A DNA stretch of 64,000 nucleotides from NCBI GenBank assembly GCA_964494345.1, contig CAZBSI010000004.1, positions 62,001-126,000 of the forward strand, given 5' to 3'. Positions within the stretch are counted from its first letter, which is position 1. Every line of letters begins with the position of its first letter. Positions 8,413 to 16,394 of the stretch are shown here, piece after piece. The stretch is from DTKD01 sp964494345 (GTDB taxonomy: Bacteria; Armatimonadota; UBA5829). A program made the position numbers and the translations under genes. The notes beneath the pieces were generated by a model. It was not told the origin of the DNA and searched no databases. It saw only the letters and a program-made list of their open reading frames with translations.

Positions 8413-9207
8413 TTAGTAGTATTCCACCTTTGCAATTTTGACTTTGACCGGCAGGGTTCCGGCGTTGATGCCTTGGGCGGCTGCGCGAGCCTGGTCTTCG
8501 ATGCCGAAGCCGGTGATGTAGGCCTGGCCTTCCGATATTGCGCTTTTTATCACGGGAGCGGAAACCAATCGGCCGTTATAAAATACCGCCAGATATTCAC
8601 CCGGGTTGGCTTTGGTGAATTGATAAAACTTCTTTGTGCCGACCTCGCTGAACTTTACCAGCACCGAAAAGCCCTCACTTGCGCGCTGGAAAGTGGAGAC
8701 GGGCAGGATATCGCGGCCGGTTAGCACTGGCTTGTTGTGCGCTATGTCGACGACCTCGGCGAGCAGAGCCTTTGGGTCGAGACGGCTGTCGATGTAGGCT
8801 GCATCCGGCCCGCTGAACAGATATGAACCGCCGGCTTTGGATGGCGCTCGCATCTTCCATGCGCGATTCGGATTTTTATCTGTGACGACAGAAGAGAGGT
8901 GATACAGCTCGACGCTGTAAGGCTCAATCAGCCTGTCGACCTCTTTTTTCGGCACCTTTTTGCCGGGCAGCAAAAGGGTTATGGAATAATCGGATACGCT
9001 GGCAACCCTCGGCCCGTTCACGCCCAAAAGCAGCCCGCCGCGCAGGGTCAAATACCTGGACACCGCAGCTAATTGCGGCCTGGTAATGGGCTTTGGAGTC
9101 TTGATATCCACGGTAACGCGTGTGCCTGTTTTCGGCTCGGTCTCAATGCAACCCGTGGCGAGGAGCGCGATTCCCAATAATGGTATAATTAGTTTCCAAC
9201 GCAACAA
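8413..9207 (-). CDS. Lipoprotein with a SecD-like (SecDF P1 head) domain
   Basis: A 264-residue predicted lipoprotein: signal peptide with lipobox LATGC (Cys20), then a periplasmic domain like the first periplasmic region of SecD (VTVDIKTPKP start, SGPDAAYIDSRLD, LVKFSEVGTKKFYQFTK, LAVFYNGRLVSAPVI, AYITGFG). In SecD this part helps release translocated proteins. Here it has no membrane export domain and stands alone. The frame runs far upstream, but GGAGGG lies 9 bases before the TTG at 9207, and only this start gives a lipoprotein signal. Divergent to the next plus-strand gene. A dedicated secretion partner is possible but not shown. Confidence 0.75.
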   Translation of the reverse strand: MLRWKLIIPLLGIALLATGCIETEPKTGTRVTVDIKTPKPITRPQLAAVSRYLTLRGGLLLGVNGPRVASVSDYSITLLLPGKKVPKKEVDRLIEPYSVELYHLSSVVTDKNPNRAWKMRAPSKAGGSYLFSGPDAAYIDSRLDPKALLAEVVDIAHNKPVLTGRDILPVSTFQRASEGFSVLVKFSEVGTKKFYQFTKANPGEYLAVFYNGRLVSAPVIKSAISEGQAYITGFGIEDQARAAAQGINAGTLPVKVKIAKVEYY

Positions 9208-9336
9208 TATGTTTGCCCTCCGAGCAATTCTTCGATGAGCTGAGGAGGTTATCCTGCCGATGTGGAAGATATAGCTAAGTTGTATACGTCTTTCGCCTCG
9301 CAGGAGTGTCGAAAACTGTCGAATAAAGGGCCAGCT

Positions 9337-11451
9337 ATGTTTGAAGAACTCAAAAATCCTCCTGGGCAGTATCGCCCTGCGCCGTTTTGGATATGGAACG
9401 ACGTTCCGGACATCTCGGAGATTGAGCGTCAACTTGAGGAGATGCAAGAAAAGGGAATAGTCGGGTTCTTTATCGACGGCAGGATAACCGGCCGCAGTGA
9501 GCACATCGAAGCGAAATTGGTGCAGAAAACTCAGCAAGCCTACGACATCGCCGAGCGACTTGGACTCTGCGTTTATAACCTGGAAAAGCCCTCGCCGCCG
9601 CAGGCTAATCAGCCGATTCTGCAGGATAAGCTCGCCTCTTCGGCGGCTCACCTGAGCGGGCAGAGCAGGATAATCGCGAAGCTGCCCCGTAAGGCCGATT
9701 GGAACCTGTCTTTATCCGACCTCAAACAGAGCATCGACCTGCAGGCGTGTTTAGGCGCGAATTTCTTTTGCCCGAACGCTTTCTATTACAGCATCGCAGG
9801 CCAGGTTCGGCCGCACTTGCCGCCATCACAGTTTTACCAGGCGACATATTGGGATCATTATAAACACCTCTCCGACTATGCCGCCAGGTTGAGTTACGTT
9901 CTGTCTCAGGGCAAACACAAGGCGCAGGCGGCACTACTTAGGCCCGGTAATCACGATGAACGATTGGATTTGGAGACAGCGAAGTGGTTGCACGCATATT
10001 GCCTTGTGATGATCGGTCAGCATGTTGATTTTGACATCATCGATGAGGCCGCACTGGCGCGAGCGCTATCGGTGGACGAACAGATGCGAATAGGTGACGA
10101 GGCTTATCAGCTTCTGGTGCTACCGCCTTTGGAAAGTATCAGCGCCAAAAGTGCGGAGAAAATCAGCGCATTTGTGGACGAAGGCGGGAAGTTGGTCGGG
10201 ACGATGATGCTCCCTGACAAAGACTCTCTGGGAGACCGAGACTCGCTGGTGCGAGAGACGTTTGACACGCTGTTCGACTCAGAAATTAACCCGTCGACAG
10301 TTCATTTTCTTGAAATCGAAAAGATAAGCGATTTGCGTGAGACTTTCGCGCAGGCTCTGCGGCTCAGCATAAAGCGCAATATATCTTTGCGATATGGCGG
10401 CGCGGAGTGTGAAGATATTGTGTTCACCCATCGCAGCACAGAAGATGGTGACCTGTTTTTCCTGTGTAACCAATCACCTGATGCAAGAGAAGTGAAGATA
10501 TCTGTGAGATGCGATGGCGCTCCGAATGTGATTGATCTGGAGTCCGGGGTGTGCACTGCTCTGCAGAACTGTACTCAGCAGGGGAATCGAACTATTCTCC
10601 TGCACCGGTTCGAGGGACACAGTTCTCTAATGATTGCATTCGAGAAGATTCCTTCGTTTGCCGTTGGCAAGCCGTTTATCGATGAGGGGCAGGAGATTAC
10701 GATATCCGACGAATGGGATTTCACTGCTCTTGACAAGAACTGTTTAACTCTTAACGATTGGGCCTTTAACACACTTATACAGGATGATGTCGAGATTTTT
10801 GAATACACCACGTCGTTTACCGCCGACTATATCCCTCGCAGCCTGCTGCTTGTGCTGGAGCGGACATGGGGTTTTGGCCCGGAGTCCGGGTTGGCGGTCT
10901 ATATAAATGATGTGCCTGTTGAAGTGACAGAAGACTGGATTGCGGATGTCAATTTTAAGGTTGCGGAGATCGCGTCGGTTGTTGTGAAAGGGGCTAATAG
11001 AGTCCGAATGGTGGTGCAGCGTAAGGGATGGACGGGTGACCCAGTACCGACCCCTGCCAAGCCACGCATTATGGGTGACTTCAGCCTGACGGCATCCGGC
11101 CGCATTGCCCCACCCCGCGACGTCATTTATAACGGATCGTGGGCTGAGCAGGGCTATCCTTATTATTCCGGGACAGTTGCTTATAGCCAGGATGTGCAGA
11201 TACCCGCATTTGCACGTGGGCAGAGAATCATGTTGTGTGCGCATATCAGTTCTGGTACCGTGGAATTTGTCGTTAACGGCGCTGTGGCTTCTGTGCGGCC
11301 GTGGTCTCCTTATGAAGCGGATATCACTGCGCTGGTAAAACCAGGCTCAAACCGCATTGAATTGAGGATTACAAACAGCCTTGCCAATATGCTTCAAAGT
11401 CGACCTCTCGCGTCTGGCTTGACCGGCGGAGCCAGTGCATTCTTAACTTAA
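9337..11451 (+). CDS. Glycoside-hydrolase-like protein, GH106-related architecture, shortened
   Basis: About 704 residues, no signal peptide. The N-terminus has the PAPFWIWNDVPD, IERQLEEMQEKGIVGFF pattern of GH106-type rhamnosidases and relatives. It then jumps to the later part of such enzymes: the HYKHLSDYAARLSYVLSQG helix, LLRPG, and the glutamine-amidotransferase-like region (VMIGQHVDFDII, LLVLPPLESISA, FVDEGGKLVG). The C-terminus has a beta-sandwich (LLVLERTWGFGPES) and a final galactose-binding-like domain. Full-length relatives are usually near 1000 residues, so the catalytic barrel seems cut down. AAAGGG lies 6 bases before this ATG. Product probably acts on plant or microbial rhamnose glycans. 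Confidence 0.6.
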   Translation: MFEELKNPPGQYRPAPFWIWNDVPDISEIERQLEEMQEKGIVGFFIDGRITGRSEHIEAKLVQKTQQAYDIAERLGLCVYNLEKPSPPQANQPILQDKLASSAAHLSGQSRIIAKLPRKADWNLSLSDLKQSIDLQACLGANFFCPNAFYYSIAGQVRPHLPPSQFYQATYWDHYKHLSDYAARLSYVLSQGKHKAQAALLRPGNHDERLDLETAKWLHAYCLVMIGQHVDFDIIDEAALARALSVDEQMRIGDEAYQLLVLPPLESISAKSAEKISAFVDEGGKLVGTMMLPDKDSLGDRDSLVRETFDTLFDSEINPSTVHFLEIEKISDLRETFAQALRLSIKRNISLRYGGAECEDIVFTHRSTEDGDLFFLCNQSPDAREVKISVRCDGAPNVIDLESGVCTALQNCTQQGNRTILLHRFEGHSSLMIAFEKIPSFAVGKPFIDEGQEITISDEWDFTALDKNCLTLNDWAFNTLIQDDVEIFEYTTSFTADYIPRSLLLVLERTWGFGPESGLAVYINDVPVEVTEDWIADVNFKVAEIASVVVKGANRVRMVVQRKGWTGDPVPTPAKPRIMGDFSLTASGRIAPPRDVIYNGSWAEQGYPYYSGTVAYSQDVQIPAFARGQRIMLCAHISSGTVEFVVNGAVASVRPWSPYEADITALVKPGSNRIELRITNSLANMLQSRPLASGLTGGASAFLT

Positions 11452-11562
11452 CGATCCCCTACCCGACTTGCCGAGAAGAGTTTACCAGCCTGGTGTGCCG
11501 GGTACTAATAGTGCGATATAACGGCAGTTTGCACACAAAGCAGTCAAGAGGGGTGACGGATT

Positions 11563-12606
11563 ATGCACAATCTCATCCGAACGTTTACAGTTCTGGCAGT
11601 TGTTGTAGCTGTATTGTGCACGGCGGCGATGGCGGCGGAGGAACTGCCTTCGGCCAAAGCTTCCAGCACATCAGACAAGGCTTGGATCTACGACGGCGAA
11701 TTTGACGTCGTCTCACCGACTGAGATTACAGGCTCTATCCAATTAACAGCAAAAAAGGGAGCCCGCCCTGAAAAGGACACCTCTACAGTCGAAGCAGTGT
11801 TTAAGTATAAGGGGGCAACTTATACTGTTCACCTCACTCGCGATATCCCGTTCTCCGGTGAGGAAGCCCCCGGCAAAGGAATGGTGCAGTTCGAACGGCC
11901 TATGTTCGGCAACCTGGACATGTCTGATCTCAACCTGCCTGAGACCGAGGCTAAAGTAGCGATCTTTGGACACGCTACTATACGACGTGATGGCAAAGTG
12001 CTGGTTGAAGAGCAGCCGGTGATAGTTATGGTCAACGAGGCGATTCACGATGCCAGGCACGAGTTAATGTCGTCGCCCGATAAGAAGCGCAGCGAGATTT
12101 CATTGATCGTGCCCGGGCCGCTTGATGGGCAGCAGTTTGTGGAGGGCTTCGAAGAAGGCGCTTTTTATGTCTATTGGCCGGATGTGAAGCTTTCATTGAC
12201 CGGAAAAGTGAGCAAAGAATCGCTGCCGCCGATCGCTCCTGCCAAAGCCGGTAGGGGTGCGGCTCCGGGCGTCGGTACCGAGGAGCCAAGGGGGACGATA
12301 GATATTTCGCTTACCGATTCCGGCATACGAAAGAAGATAGGCGAAGCTCCGGCCGGACTTTATATCGTTACCATCACCAACAATTCCTCGCGAACCAGGG
12401 GGATGGTGATGACTGGCTCGGATCTGTGCTGCACTATATTCACCCGATTCTCCCGACTTATGCAACCGGGACAAAAGCAGACTTTCCGGTGGTTCTTCGC
12501 GCCGGGTAAGGTGAAGATGCAGGATTTTCTTGGAGGCAAGCAGACCGCGACCAGTTTCATCGACGTGAAATATGGGCCGCACACATCCTCGATAATATTT
12601 GAGTAG
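11563..12606 (+). CDS. Secreted protein of unknown function
   Basis: A 347-residue exported protein with a signal peptide (about 1-23, cut near AMAAEE). The rest is mostly beta-strand, with an Ala/Gly/Pro linker (about residues 225-240) between two parts. The second part ends in a domain with ITNNSSRTRGMVMTG and LMQPGQKQTFRWFF, which looks like a cupredoxin or immunoglobulin-like sandwich; paired cysteines (DLCC) lie within it. GAGGGG is about 8-10 bases before the ATG. A strong hairpin terminator follows. I do not recognise a named family. Confidence 0.7.
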   Translation: MHNLIRTFTVLAVVVAVLCTAAMAAEELPSAKASSTSDKAWIYDGEFDVVSPTEITGSIQLTAKKGARPEKDTSTVEAVFKYKGATYTVHLTRDIPFSGEEAPGKGMVQFERPMFGNLDMSDLNLPETEAKVAIFGHATIRRDGKVLVEEQPVIVMVNEAIHDARHELMSSPDKKRSEISLIVPGPLDGQQFVEGFEEGAFYVYWPDVKLSLTGKVSKESLPPIAPAKAGRGAAPGVGTEEPRGTIDISLTDSGIRKKIGEAPAGLYIVTITNNSSRTRGMVMTGSDLCCTIFTRFSRLMQPGQKQTFRWFFAPGKVKMQDFLGGKQTATSFIDVKYGPHTSSIIFE

Positions 12607-12642
12607 CAATTAAGGGCGAGTGGCGTTATCCGTAGATTAATG

Positions 12643-12671
12643 GCCCGGATCAGGATGATCCGGGCTATTTT
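12643..12671 (+). terminator. Rho-independent terminator between convergent genes
   Basis: A perfect 10-bp stem (12643-12652 with 12656-12665) with a GGA loop, followed by TATTTT on the plus strand. It ends the unit at 11563-12606. Its right arm overlaps the stop of the minus-strand gene, so it may also protect the 3' end of the flagellar transcript. Confidence 0.8.
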
Positions 12672-13075
12672 GCCAACTGTCGCAGCCCCTGCAGAAGTTC
12701 GAGTTCTCCGGTGGTCATGCCTGGTTGCGGGCTAAGAAATGCCGAATTGTCGGAGGCATCTATATGGTCGGCTGGATTTTGAATGGGAGCCGCGATTTGC
12801 TGGGAGATGGTGGAAGATCTGTCCGATTTCAAGGCCGCCATTCTATGTTCGGCCTCTGCGAGGGTGAACTCCACGCGTGCGACACATTCATCCGCCGCCG
12901 CTTTGAGATCGGCCATCAACCGGGCTGCGCTTTCCTCCAGCACTTTCAGGTCTGTAGGAGAAAGGGGTTGGCTTTTTTTGTGCGATATGTGATTGGTCCT
13001 GGACATCCATTTGACGCCCATAAATGCCGCGTAGCCCATGCCTATTAATGTGATTATTGAGAATAAGACTTCCAT
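12665..13075 (-). CDS. Membrane-anchored coiled-coil protein at the end of the flagellar operon
   Basis: A 136-residue protein. One transmembrane helix (about 3-21, FSIITLIGMGYAAFMGV) is followed by a basic stretch and a helical coiled coil (about 40-90), then a Pro/Ser-rich tail. It is the last gene of the flagellar operon, 2 bases after the preceding stop. In Bacillus and Clostridia the gene after the sigma-28 gene is SwrB/YlxL, also a single-pass coiled-coil protein; the shape and position match, but I see no clear sequence similarity. Role in flagellar assembly is an inference from position. Confidence 0.6.
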   Translation of the reverse strand: MEVLFSIITLIGMGYAAFMGVKWMSRTNHISHKKSQPLSPTDLKVLEESAARLMADLKAAADECVARVEFTLAEAEHRMAALKSDRSSTISQQIAAPIQNPADHIDASDNSAFLSPQPGMTTGELELLQGLRQLAK

Positions 13076-13077
13076 TT

Positions 13078-13362
13078 TTACACCATCACGTCCAGTCCGT
13101 CGTCTTCGGGTTGCTGTGTGTTTTTATGCTTTCGAGCAGTTTCCCGTTCTATCTGCCTGCGCTTTCGTTCACGTTGTTGCAGCAGTCGCGCTCTGTGAAT
13201 GGCATCGGCTTCTTCAGCCTTGATCGGCGGCAGGCCGCTGTCGAATCGCTGTGTGTTCTTCTCCTGCGCGATATCAGATGCTCTGGCAGACGCGTTTTTT
13301 GATCGATCTATGTCCAGCGATTTAGATAGGGAGCCAGCCAGGTTCGCTGCTTCTGGTCCCAT
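13078..13362 (-). CDS. Small charged helical protein in the flagellar operon
   Basis: About 94 residues, highly charged, with an Arg/Lys/Glu-rich helix (RARLLQQRERKRRQ) in the C-terminal half and no membrane segment. AGGAGG lies 8 bases before the ATG at 13362, which is better than the GTG 9 bases upstream. It sits between fliA and the membrane coiled-coil gene with very short spacers, so it is part of the flagellar transcript. The family is not recognised; poorly conserved proteins of this kind are common at this position. Confidence 0.6.
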   Translation of the reverse strand: MGPEAANLAGSLSKSLDIDRSKNASARASDIAQEKNTQRFDSGLPPIKAEEADAIHRARLLQQRERKRRQIERETARKHKNTQQPEDDGLDVMV

Positions 13363-13377
13363 CGCCGTCACCTCCTA

Positions 13378-14139
13378 TCAGGCGGCGAATGCATAAGATA
13401 ACAGATTGCGGGAGAGCTTACCCGATAACCTCAGTATTGCCTTTGTATGAATCTGGCATACGCGGGACTCAGTCACCTCCAGCACCGCCGCAATTTCTTT
13501 CTGTGTTAAATCCTCATAATAGTAGAGCGCGATTACTGTGCGCTCACGCTCAGGTAGTTCGTCGATAGCCCGAGCCAAAAGTTGTTTTTGATCGGAACGC
13601 TCAGCCTGGGACGCAGGGTCGTCGTCTTCCCTGTCAGCGCTCGATACGCTGATGTCCCCACCTGTTGCGATGACCTCATCAAGAGACAGCAGCGCGGATT
13701 GACCGATGTCTGCAAGTCTTTTCTCCAGCTCTGAAATGTCGATGCCGAGATCATTTGCGACTTCCTGGTCGGTGGGAGGACGTTTGAGATCAACTTCCAG
13801 ACGAGAGTAGACCTCTCTTAATTCAGATTCGTACTTGCGGACAGACCTGGGTGTCCAGTCGAGTTGGCGAATGACGTCGATTACCTCGCCGCGAATGCGT
13901 GTCAGCGCATAAGTCTCGAACTTGACATTGCGGTCGGGGTCGAATTTTTCGACTGCGTCTATCAACCCGACCACCGCATGACCGATCAGGTCCTCGTAGC
14001 CGATCACACCGTGAGGAGTGAGGTTTAGCCTGTCGACGGCGTATTTCGCGAGATAGGCGTATTCTGTGATAAGCTGTTCGCGAGCTTTTTCACTGCCTTT
14101 TCGCTTCAAATCGCGCCAGAGTCGTGTCCGTTGATCCAT
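13378..14139 (-). CDS. fliA: RNA polymerase sigma-28 factor for flagellar genes
   Basis: A 253-residue FliA/WhiG-type sigma factor that directs RNA polymerase to late flagellar and chemotaxis promoters. Region 2 carries the YAYLAKYAVDRL and GYEDLIGHAVVGLIDAVEKFD motifs, with FETYALTRIRGEVIDVIR for -10 recognition. Region 3 and region 4 follow (LPERERTVIALYYYEDLTQKEIA, then a VTESRVCQIHTKAI helix-turn-helix). Length is usual for the family. The ATG at 14139 was chosen over the TTG at 14148; AAAGGA lies 10 bases upstream. It is near the 3' end of the flagellar operon. No FlgM anti-sigma gene is seen in the window. Confidence 0.95.
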   Translation of the reverse strand: MDQRTRLWRDLKRKGSEKAREQLITEYAYLAKYAVDRLNLTPHGVIGYEDLIGHAVVGLIDAVEKFDPDRNVKFETYALTRIRGEVIDVIRQLDWTPRSVRKYESELREVYSRLEVDLKRPPTDQEVANDLGIDISELEKRLADIGQSALLSLDEVIATGGDISVSSADREDDDPASQAERSDQKQLLARAIDELPERERTVIALYYYEDLTQKEIAAVLEVTESRVCQIHTKAILRLSGKLSRNLLSYAFAA

Positions 14140-14153
14140 AACGTTCAAATCCT

Positions 14154-14408
14154 TTAATCAGCCGATGCGGTTTCTTTAGCTGTGTCCTGTCCTGAGCCTT
14201 GCAATTCTGACTCCGGACCCTGGACACTCAAAGAGAGCAAACCAGCAAACCAGTTTATGAGCAACCAGCAGACGGCGAATGTCACCACTGCCTTCAGAAC
14301 AGCCCATATAAGCTCTTCGCCGCTGCATAACGAATGGCAGCCCACGACGAGAAACGCCGCCAGAGCGAGAAACAGACTGATAATTTTAAGGGCTGCTTTT
14401 AGCAGCAT
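14154..14408 (-). CDS. Small two-helix membrane protein between flhG and fliA
   Basis: An 84-residue protein with two transmembrane helices (about 7-24 and 36-58) and a short polar tail. GGAGG lies 6 bases before the ATG, and the start is 1 base from the flhG stop, so it is translationally coupled to flhG. I know no conserved flagellar protein of this form at this place. It may be a lineage-specific membrane partner of FlhG or a structural accessory protein. Confidence 0.6.
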   Translation of the reverse strand: MLLKAALKIISLFLALAAFLVVGCHSLCSGEELIWAVLKAVVTFAVCWLLINWFAGLLSLSVQGPESELQGSGQDTAKETASAD

Positions 14409-14409
14409 C

Positions 14410-15270
14410 CTATACCTCCGCCAAAGCCGGGCCAACCTGTGATGAATGGTTCTTCCGGCGCCGCTCAGTCAGTTTAATCGCCATTCTCCGCAGCCATACT
14501 GTAGCGGGGGAGTTGGGCGCGTGTGTTGCAAACGGGCGGCGAGTCAGAATCGCATGCCCGACAGCGGCATCGGAGGGCATATACTCGTGTCGCTGGAAAC
14601 TCCTGGCCAGAAAGCGTTTGCATATAGCGTCCAGCCCCTGCGCCACAACTGTCGCCTGTGATGGGCTTGAGCAGCAATTTGAAATTAGAGATATCTGGCA
14701 GTCCGGTTGAGATTGCGTGAGTACTTTAATGGCGGCATAGCTGTCTGTAATCGAAGTAGGCTCCGGTGTGGTAACCATCAAAACCTCATCGGCTAAAGAT
14801 AACAACGAGATCACCGAATCGTCTATGCCTGGCGCGGTGTCGATGACCACAATATCATCCTCCGGCACCGAATCCAGCACCCAGCTTATTAACTCGTTTG
14901 CGGTGATTCCATCGAGGTTCGCCATAGCGTCCAGACCCGATCCGGACGAGATTAAACGCAGTCCGCCGCCGCAGTCGGTCCAGGCGGAGGACGGGTCAAT
15001 TCGGCCCCTGGCCACATCTTCCAGAGTATACTTGGGGTTCACCCCGAGCAGAACTTCGGCGTTGGACAGGCCGAAATCCGCGTCAATAAGCCAGGCTCGG
15101 CCGCACATCGCAGCGAGAGTGATAGCCAGATTTGCCGCCAGGCTGGTCTTGCCTACTCCACCCTTTCCGGATGTGATGGCTACTTTATAGACATCGGAGC
15201 GTCGCGACCGGGGCAAACTGACGCCTCGATCTCGAACCAGATTTCTCAAAGCATCGGCCTGATCGATCAC
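14410..15270 (-). CDS. flhG: MinD-like ATPase FlhG (flagellar number regulator)
   Basis: A 286-residue ParA/MinD-family ATPase. The deviant Walker A motif SGKGGVGKTS is near residues 34-43, Walker A' is LIDADFGLSNAE, and Walker B is VVIDTAPG. FlhG limits flagellar number or controls placement together with FlhF and the C-ring. The first about 30 residues hold the short DQADALRNL helix that in FlhG stimulates FlhF GTPase. The C-terminus is basic and could contact the membrane. It overlaps flhF by 4 bases (ATGA), the usual arrangement. Confidence 0.93.
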   Translation of the reverse strand: MIDQADALRNLVRDRGVSLPRSRRSDVYKVAITSGKGGVGKTSLAANLAITLAAMCGRAWLIDADFGLSNAEVLLGVNPKYTLEDVARGRIDPSSAWTDCGGGLRLISSGSGLDAMANLDGITANELISWVLDSVPEDDIVVIDTAPGIDDSVISLLSLADEVLMVTTPEPTSITDSYAAIKVLTQSQPDCQISLISNCCSSPSQATVVAQGLDAICKRFLARSFQRHEYMPSDAAVGHAILTRRPFATHAPNSPATVWLRRMAIKLTERRRKNHSSQVGPALAEV

Positions 15271-16394
15271 TGCGCGACCTCCGTAACGAGTTTAGCCAGC
15301 GTGCCAGCATCGGCGAAGTCGATATCCTGTGGCACATTTTGGCCCATAGTCAGGCAGGCCAGAGGAGTCTGCGATTTCACCGGCAGGTTTATAAGACTGC
15401 CGCGATCCCACGATTCGTCGATCTTGGTGATGACAAGCCTGCTAGGCGATAGAACGGCCATCTTTTCGAGGACTTCGTTTTGCACCTCTCGGCTCTGTGA
15501 AGCGGCGACGCAGAGGTAGATTTCGGTCGGGTTGGCGGCTTGCACGAAGGTCTTCAGTTCGGCGATGTGATCCTCGCTGCGCTGGCTGCGACCGACTGTG
15601 TCGAGAAGGATAACGTCCTTGTCGGAGTGCTTTTCAACCCCGGCTGTCACTTCCTCTGGTGAGAGGGCGATCTCCAGCGGCAGACCCATAATTCTCGCGT
15701 AAGTGCGAAGCTGTTCGACTGCGCCGATTCTGAATGTGTCCGCTGTGACCAATGCGGTCTTTTTGCCTTGTTCGAGCGCGAACCTGGCGGCGAGTTTAGC
15801 CAAAGTGGTGGTTTTGCCGACGCCGGTGGGGCCGACGAGGGCGATTACCTGTCTTTGCTCAAGAACGGGCGGCGCGACAAACGCCTGCATCTTGCCGGCG
15901 AGAGCGGAGGCTAACTCGACCATGTTGCTTAAAGGCATCAAATCCGCCAGCGCGGAGCGAGCGATTTGCTCATCTATGCCAAGTCTCAGAAGAAGCGGCA
16001 AATCTTCGGCGGTGGGCTGTGGCTGTGAGGAGAGCAATCTCTTCACCACCTCGCCTAGATCGCGAAGTTCAGCGCGTATCTGGCTTATCTCGTTGCTGTT
16101 TTCAGGCTCAGGTTCGGCCGCAACAGGCCGCTCGATGGTAGCTGTCCCAGCGTAGGCGCTTGCCACAGTTCGAATCGGCGTTGCAGTAACGGGGGCATCG
16201 GCTTTTGCAGGGGCGACCTCGGACTGGTCATCGACCGCTGCCATAAGTTCCACCCGCGTGCCTCCACCTAATCCCAATACTCCGCCAGCCTTGACGTGCT
16301 TGCTGTTAAGCACAATGGCGTCCTCGCCGAGTTCCGCGCGGGCCTGCGCCAGCGCATCCTGCATAGTATTTGCTTGAAATGTTTTGATTCGCAT
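15267..16394 (-). CDS. flhF: Signal-recognition-particle-like GTPase FlhF
   Basis: A 375-residue FlhF. The B domain (MRIKTFQANTMQDALAQAR start, about 1-75) leads into a variable linker, an N domain, and the G domain with GPTGVGKTTTL near 188-198, DTFRIGAVEQLRTYA, LLDTVGRS and TKIDE. FlhF directs the first flagellar components to the membrane and works with FlhG. The Arg-Ser in DTVGRS follows the usual FlhF pattern, where SRPs have AGR. It overlaps flhG by 4 bases and touches flhA. Confidence 0.95.
   Translation of the reverse strand: MRIKTFQANTMQDALAQARAELGEDAIVLNSKHVKAGGVLGLGGGTRVELMAAVDDQSEVAPAKADAPVTATPIRTVASAYAGTATIERPVAAEPEPENSNEISQIRAELRDLGEVVKRLLSSQPQPTAEDLPLLLRLGIDEQIARSALADLMPLSNMVELASALAGKMQAFVAPPVLEQRQVIALVGPTGVGKTTTLAKLAARFALEQGKKTALVTADTFRIGAVEQLRTYARIMGLPLEIALSPEEVTAGVEKHSDKDVILLDTVGRSQRSEDHIAELKTFVQAANPTEIYLCVAASQSREVQNEVLEKMAVLSPSRLVITKIDESWDRGSLINLPVKSQTPLACLTMGQNVPQDIDFADAGTLAKLVTEVAQ

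Noticed and set aside
9243..9275. Leader peptide starting at an ATG at 9260 behind GAGGAGG
   Set aside because: The frame ends after four codons and contains no regulatory amino-acid run.
9208..9651. Long N-terminal extension of the SecD-like lipoprotein frame
   Set aside because: It overlaps the divergent glycosidase-like gene, has no Shine-Dalgarno site, and would bury the lipoprotein signal that starts at 9207.
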